DNA of 64,000 nucleotides. Source: Polyodon spathula (Eukaryota > Chordata > Actinopteri > Acipenseriformes > Polyodontidae). Numbering within the stretch: position 1 is the stretch's first letter; every line of letters starts with the position of its first letter. Below the pieces are notes generated by a model, which did no database searches, had not been told where the DNA came from, and was given only the letters and a program-made list of their open reading frames with translations. The stretch covers positions 49,746,848 through 49,810,847 of the forward strand of contig NC_054535.1 of NCBI RefSeq assembly GCF_017654505.1, in the 5' to 3' direction. Made by a program: the position numbers and the translations under genes. Positions 58,995 through 64,000 of this stretch are shown here, one piece after another.

Positions 58995-60140
58995 TGCATG
59001 AGTCTTGCATTGCTAATATGTTAACTATCTATGGAGGGAAAAAAATAGGAGTTAGCATTTATCTGTCATGGCTGCATCACCATTTGTAGTAATAAAATAA
59101 TAATTAACATCTAAAGCAGCACATTGTCGGGTCTGTATGTAAACTACACATACGTTTAAATGTAGACAAAAACTAAATTCAAAATATAATATCAAAGACT
59201 AAATCCCCCTACATATGTCCTTAATTTTTGTAATTGATTACTCACTCACAGCCTTTAGGGCAACAACATATTATATAATATTATTATTACTGTGGATGTT
59301 GCATCATAGACTGGGACAGTAAACAGCAATCAATAACAACTGATTAGTTCTAAAAATAACTGGTGAAAATTAATTTAACAAAAATATCTCCTGTGAGTCT
59401 ACTAAATGTCGTCAGGATTTACTCAAATCAAACCACTATCCGAAATACAAAACTCGTCATTGAAGACTTCAGTTTGTTTATTTGACTTATTGGATTCCAG
59501 ACTGAACAACACAGAAAAATCCTTTAGGCCAGTTTAGGCATTAATCATTTACCGTTTGATTGACGTCATCAAATCCACCATTCACATGTTTTGTGAGACT
59601 AAACCCTCCCACGCATATCCTAAAATGTCAGAAACGATTGGTCAAACACAGCGTGCCCAAGCACTGAGTAACTACTGAATATGCTACGATACAAGAGACA
59701 GCATACAGTAATCAAAAGCGATCGATCAGCTCTGATAATAACTGTTAAAAGTAAGATTAAGTTTGCTACAAAATAGTTCCTTAGATCCCCTAAGTGTTAT
59801 ATCCATCAAAAGTTGCTCCAATCAAAGCATTATAAAAATATAGTACACATCTTTTTGTTTGCTTCTTTGACTTCCACATTCGACATTGAATAATACGGAG
59901 AAATCACATACAGGGCAGTTTACACGTCAATCATGCACTTTGTTAATGACGTGACCGAAACACTATTCACATATTTTGAGACCCTAAACCCTTCTACACA
60001 CTCTGTAAAAAAATTGAAATGATTGGATGCTCACAGCTGGTGCTACAGTAAGATTTATTTTAGGACGTACGCCGTATGCCCCCTAGCTCTTTATGTGGAC
60101 ATTTTTATGGCGTACACCGTACGCCCCCTAGCACTGAAGG
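58995..60140. other. Unassigned sequence with an internal diverged duplication
   Basis: Two diverged copies of a roughly 200-bp block (about 59450-59650 and 59830-60030) share TTGACTT, CAGTTTA, CATTCACAT, ACTAAACCC/CCTAAACCC, and GATTGG. No coding capacity. Confidence 0.45.
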
Positions 60141-60814
60141 GGTTAATATTTGCTCCCTTTCAGTTTGAAGACTACCACCACAACACTACGTATGGGATAT
60201 GCCTGCCCTCTGTGTAGGTATTGCTGAGCTCTCTATACCAGAACTGTCAGTAGACCCCTTCCCGGTATGTTGCACTTGGTCCCGCCCACCGAGGGGATAA
60301 AATTATCATCCAAAGGAAGCCATTTCTCTTTTTCCTTCTCAAGATGGTACAGTAAGGCATCTGAGTTGAGCTGAGCTGAGCGTGTTGATAGAAAAGAGCT
60401 TCTCGAATCAAATTGATTGTATTTTCCTTGCACTCGTGCCAAAAACTGGCTTGCTTTCTGTCTTTCAGCAGCCTCCTCGCTTGCGTGGTAGGCCACTCTT
60501 TATATCTGTCTGTCGTGTGTGAGTGACTACCTGTGCAATGATCTGCGAGTGGTTGTCTATTCTTCCTGAGAGTACACAGTTCCTCCACCGTGCTAGGCTT
60601 TGCCGCATCCCTGTTGTCATGTAGACCCTGACGGCTTGTAAACAAACAGTGTGCTCTCCCTTATACTATCTTTCTGCCATGTTTTTGCTGTCTGCTTCAA
60701 CTCGCCCACCACAGCTTCGGCCTTGCGTCCTCCCTGGTACATGTTACATGCTGACCAGGTGTTTGTTGACCACACATTAGGGTAAACTGTAGATAACGCA
60801 GGAGTTGCATTAGC

Positions 60815-60826
60815 GTCACCCCCCCC

Positions 60827-60868
<42 letters not shown>

Positions 60869-60918
60869 CCCCCCCCCTCACCCCCACCACCCCCCCCCCC
60901 CCCCCCCCCCCCCCCCCA
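60815..60918. repeat. Poly-C tract, about 100 bp
   Basis: Almost only C with a few A and T breaks. The minus strand is a G-run with G-quadruplex potential; the poly-Gly frame there is an artefact. Long homopolymers are prone to assembly error. Confidence 0.9.
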
Positions 60919-60929
60919 CCCCCCTGCAC

Positions 60930-61650
60930 AAGTGCTCAGTGCATACAGCACACAGTGCCCAGCGCCTCAGCGGTAGTGCACAGTCACAGTGCTGCACAGT
61001 ACACGGTGCACATAGTGCTCTCAGTACTCGGTCCGCGCAGTGCTTGGTACTCAAGGTGCACATGGTGCTTCATAGCACTGCTAGATACCACGGCGATACC
61101 ACTGCTTGATACCACTGCACTCAGGACACACAGTGCACATGGTGCGTGGCCACTGCCTCAAACCAAGCGCAACAGCTCACGGTGCTGCATGGTACCCAGT
61201 GCACATAGTGTCACGGTACTCGGTGTGCACGGGGCTCAGCATGCACACATTGCTTGGTACTACACTAGCGTACACGTGCATAAGGTGCCCACGGTACGCA
61301 GTGCACGATGCACAGTGTTAAGTACCCTTTGCTACAGCACTAGTGAGGGAGCATACCCCGTGCATACCCGTGCACCTCTTTTGTGCCGGTACACATCCGT
61401 GCCCGTGCACCCCGTGCAAACCCATGCACGTCCGTGCCTGTGCACACCTGTGCACATCTGTGCCGGTACATCTATCTGCGCACTGTGGCTTGTGCGCTGT
61501 AGGTGCACATCGGTGCCCTTGCACCCACGCATCCGAGCACCCCTTGAAGTCATCGGTGCACATCTGTTCTGTGCCTGTGCACTTATCATGCACCCCGTGA
61601 GCATACCCGCTCCTGTGCCCTGTGCACATTTGTACCCAACATGCAACCCG
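60930..61650. repeat. GTGCAC-rich variable array in the DIRS 5' region
   Basis: Dozens of GTGCAC, GTGCCC, CGTGCA and related motifs at irregular 8-20 bp spacing for 700 bp. It keeps three overlapping open frames (for example 251 codons at 60955-61710 and 145 on the reverse strand), which come from composition and lack domains. A shorter relative of this array appears in the first DIRS element around 20400-20640. Confidence 0.75.
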
Positions 61651-61689
61651 GGCAAGTGCTGTGCGCTATGTCGGGCTTCCATGAATGCG

Positions 61690-63380
61690 ACTCTTGTAGC
61701 CGAAAAATGAATTCTGTGTTTCATGCCTGGGTCCAGAACATGCTGCTTTGGCTCTGTCCGACACAGCATTCTGCGCTATCTGTGGGAAGTTCCAGAGGTG
61801 GGTCCTAAAGGCTAGAGCCAACAAGGCAGTGGGGCTGGGATCTCCTTCTAGTAGGGGATCTCAATGTGAGTCTGTTTCCCCTTCAGGTGGTAAAGCATCA
61901 TCTCCTGTCCGCCTGCAACTATCCAGGTCACCCTCCCTGTCTCTCGGGTGACGCTATCACTCACCTACCAGGAGCGTGGGGTAGCTTCGGCGCTCCCCTC
62001 CTAAGGAACGTTCCCCTCCCGTGCGGAAGCGTGGTCGCCCCAGGTCCCCTAGGGACAAACAGCCTAGCGGGATCTCAGCCCTCATGGACCAGATTGGTCG
62101 TTTTATGGAGGTGACGATGGGACAACAGTCACTCATGATGAGTATGTTGTCGGCCCCTGCACCACGGCTGCGCCATTTCCCTGGCCGCCCATTCCTACTG
62201 TTGAGCCTGAACCTGAGCCTAAGCTTGAGCCTGAAGCCATCTCAGACTATGAAGAGGACATCCTTTCTCTGCAGGCATCTGGTGACGATGAGCTTGTGCA
62301 AGAGAGACATTCTTGCAATTCGGTGGATAAGCTGCAACAGGAACCGGAGGAATCTCCAGGGCAAGAGTTAGAGGCTTTGGTTGAGCGGGCGGCTCAATGT
62401 CTACGGGTGGAATGGCCCAGAGACAAGGAGCCCCAAGCCTCCTGGTTCTCCTCGGTTAAGCCAGTACAGGACAGGACACTTCCCCCTTTCCCCGACTTTG
62501 TCAGGGAGGTCCAGTCTTCCTGGTCCAACCCAGCATCAGCACATAGCACAGTGGCTGGAACTCAGGTTTTTTCTTCCATGCAGGGAGCTTGGCAGCCTTC
62601 CCCCTGGTGGACTCCACCATTGCGGCCCTCAACCAAGCACCGGGAATTGGACCGGCCAAGGACCTACAATGCCCTAACAGACAACAGTGTCGGACAACAG
62701 AGATGCACCTCAAGAAGGCGTATGCCGCTTGCTCCCAAGCTGCTTGGATTTCCAATGTGTCGAGCATGCTCTCTGTCTATCAAGCCATCCTTATTAAGGA
62801 GCTCCCTGATATGGTCACGGTGGCTCACAGACAAGAGCTGAACCAGGTCTCTGAGGCTGTCACCAGACTGGCCCAACTCACGGTCAGAGCAGATGGCCGA
62901 TGCCTTGCGACGCTGGTGGTCACCAGACGGCAACTCTGGCTTTCCTAGGCTAGAGTTCAGGAGCAGGACAAGTCCTCTCTCCTGGACGCCCCTATCACTC
63001 CTGGCCATACTTTTGGCCCCACAGTGGAGGAGATGCTTCAGAGGACTTTGAAGACCAGGGAGGCATCAAGGCAGTATGCCCAGCTGCTTCCACGGAAGCC
63101 TGCCTTGCCTGCTAGGGCTTCCCCACTGTGGGGGCGAAAGCCTACGTCCCGGCAACACCTGCCCTTCAGCGCAGTCAGCCTGCAAAGAGGGGCAACTAGT
63201 GCCCTAGGGGGGGTGGCAATCGCCAGCGATCCAAGGGTCCTGCAACTGCGTCCCCTGCGCGACCTAAGGCTCAGCATCCCTGAAGGGCCGCAGCAGCCTT
63301 CAACCCCTGTCTCCCAGTTAGTATACTGGCAAACCAGCACCAACAACAATTGGGAGCTCAAGACTATGTGGGCTGGTTAA
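61690..63380 (+). pseudogene. DIRS gag-like coding region, broken
   Basis: Pieces in two or three frames: ALSDTAFCAICGKFQ and PSSRGSQCESVSPSGGKASS (61748-61951), then ELEALVERAAQCLRVEW and PFPDFVREVQSSW (62296-62841), and CRTTEMHLKKAYAACSQAAW...LSVYQAILIKEL...TRLAQLTVRADGRCLATL (62589-62948), which resembles the alpha-helical part of DIRS gag proteins. A further frame (63024-63380) holds the Arg/Pro-rich C-terminal part. Stops and phase changes separate them. Function in intact elements: RNA-binding particle protein. Confidence 0.65.
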
Positions 63381-63529
63381 AACCTTCAGCTCCAGTTAAA
63401 ACCGTAACTGCAGTGAAGGACTCACTCCAACATGCGGCTCTCAACACAGCAATCCTGGCGCTTCTCTTGAAACGTGCCATTGATGAAGTAGATCTGTCCT
63501 CTTGCAGGGAGGGGTTCTATTCAAAGTAA

Positions 63530-64000
63530 TTCCTAGAGCCCAAGAAGGATGGCGGATTCCGCCCTATCTTGGATCTGAGACTTCTGAACAAACACCTTCG
63601 GGTGTTACGTTTCAAGATGCTCATGCACCGCCATGTCGTCCAGGCCATTCAGCCTGGCGATTGGTTTACCACCGTGGACCTGAAGGATGCGTACTTTCAC
63701 ATACTCATCAGGCCCAGGCAATGGAAATACCTTCGCTTCGTGTTTCAGGGCAGGTTCTACAAGTACTGCATACTCCCCTTCGTCCTGTCCCTTGCTCCTC
63801 ACACCTTTTCCAAGTGCATGGACGGCATTCTGGCCCCCCTGCGGGTTCAGGGTGTTCGACTGATGAATTATCTAGACAACTGGCTTGTCTGCACTCAGTC
63901 ACAGGAGCAAGCCCTGGCACATACGGCATTGGTCACAGACCATCTCCAGCGGCTCTGTCTCAGAATGAACCTGCAAAAGTGCCACCTCACGCCAAGCCAG
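63530..64000 (+). pseudogene. DIRS reverse transcriptase, N-terminal half (window end)
   Basis: Open from 63530 to the window end. A stop (TAA 63527-63529) sits just before, within the usual FYSxYFLxPKKDGG motif. Visible RT blocks: EPKKDGGFRPILDLRLLNKH, TTVDLKDAYFHILI (first catalytic Asp), LAPHTFSKCMDGIL, and YLDNWLVC, where the second Asp of the YLDD box is Asn. LPFVLS replaces the common LPFGLS. Family role: copies element RNA to DNA. The stop and Asp-to-Asn change suggest inactivity. Confidence 0.85.

Larger units (their letters stand above)
60145..64000 (+). mobile_element. Second DIRS retrotransposon, left part (cut by window end)
   Basis: The left terminal repeat (about 60150-60350) matches that of the first DIRS element in order: CCCTTTCAGTTTGAAGA, ATGGGATATGCCTGCC, GTAGGTATTGCTGAGC, AGTAGACCCCTTCCCGG, CCTTCTCAAGATGGTA. 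Then come a poly-C tract, a GTGCAC-rich region, a gag relic and a reverse transcriptase running off the window. RNase H, recombinase and right end must lie beyond 64000 if present. Confidence 0.8.

Noticed and set aside
60697..60951. Poly-Gly frame on the minus strand
   Set aside because: It is a translation of the poly-C tract.
60955..61710. 251-codon plus-strand frame over the GTGCAC array
   Set aside because: Overlapping open frames on both strands, no domain, composition-driven.

Overview
This is vertebrate nuclear DNA: AT-rich, intron-bearing, and full of short tandem repeats and dead transposons. It holds one recognisable host gene, HELT (36.59-38.96 kb, + strand), a four-exon bHLH-Orange transcription repressor. 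The repeats (DIRS elements, Tc1-like transposons, CR1/L2-type LINEs with an octamer tail, a tRNA-derived SINE ending in a LINE-like tail) point to a ray-finned fish, perhaps a non-teleost such as a sturgeon or paddlefish. The group is inferred from repeat types and was not tested.

Layout. 0-15.3 kb: gene-poor sequence with a CR1/L2 LINE sitting inside a long-armed fold-back element (2.3-3.8 kb), a SINE (5.0 kb), a dead Tc1 (6.3-7.4 kb) and an LTR (10.6-11.2 kb). 15.4-23.4 kb: a DIRS retrotransposon with inverted terminal repeats and an internal complementary region, interrupted by a hAT relic that is itself cut by a Tc1 fragment. 23.6-31.1 kb: a Ty3/gypsy remnant, the 5' part of another LTR element with a proline-rich gag-like frame, a Tc1, an 844-bp solo LTR with a perfect 5-bp target duplication, and the best LINE copy. 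31.1-43 kb: the HELT locus, with a repeat-poor upstream island, a TATA-type promoter, two CACGTG E-boxes and an octamer motif. 43-60 kb: Tc1 copies, LINE 3' debris, a 0.7-kb homopurine tract, two solo LTRs, a 457-bp fold-back palindrome and two SINE-like units. 60.1-64 kb: the left part of a second DIRS element (terminal repeat, poly-C tract, GTGCAC-rich array, gag relic, reverse transcriptase), cut by the window end.

Functionally, HELT is the only gene for which a cellular role can be argued; family members act in GABAergic neuron specification in the midbrain. Every transposable-element protein frame seen has at least one stop, frameshift, deletion or changed catalytic residue, except the truncated CR1/L2 frame, which is open but lacks its 5' part. 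I found no rRNA, tRNA gene or CRISPR array, and no system I can call new. The structurally most interesting items are the nested DIRS/hAT/Tc1 unit, the 50.3-kb palindrome, the GTGCAC array and the homopurine tract.
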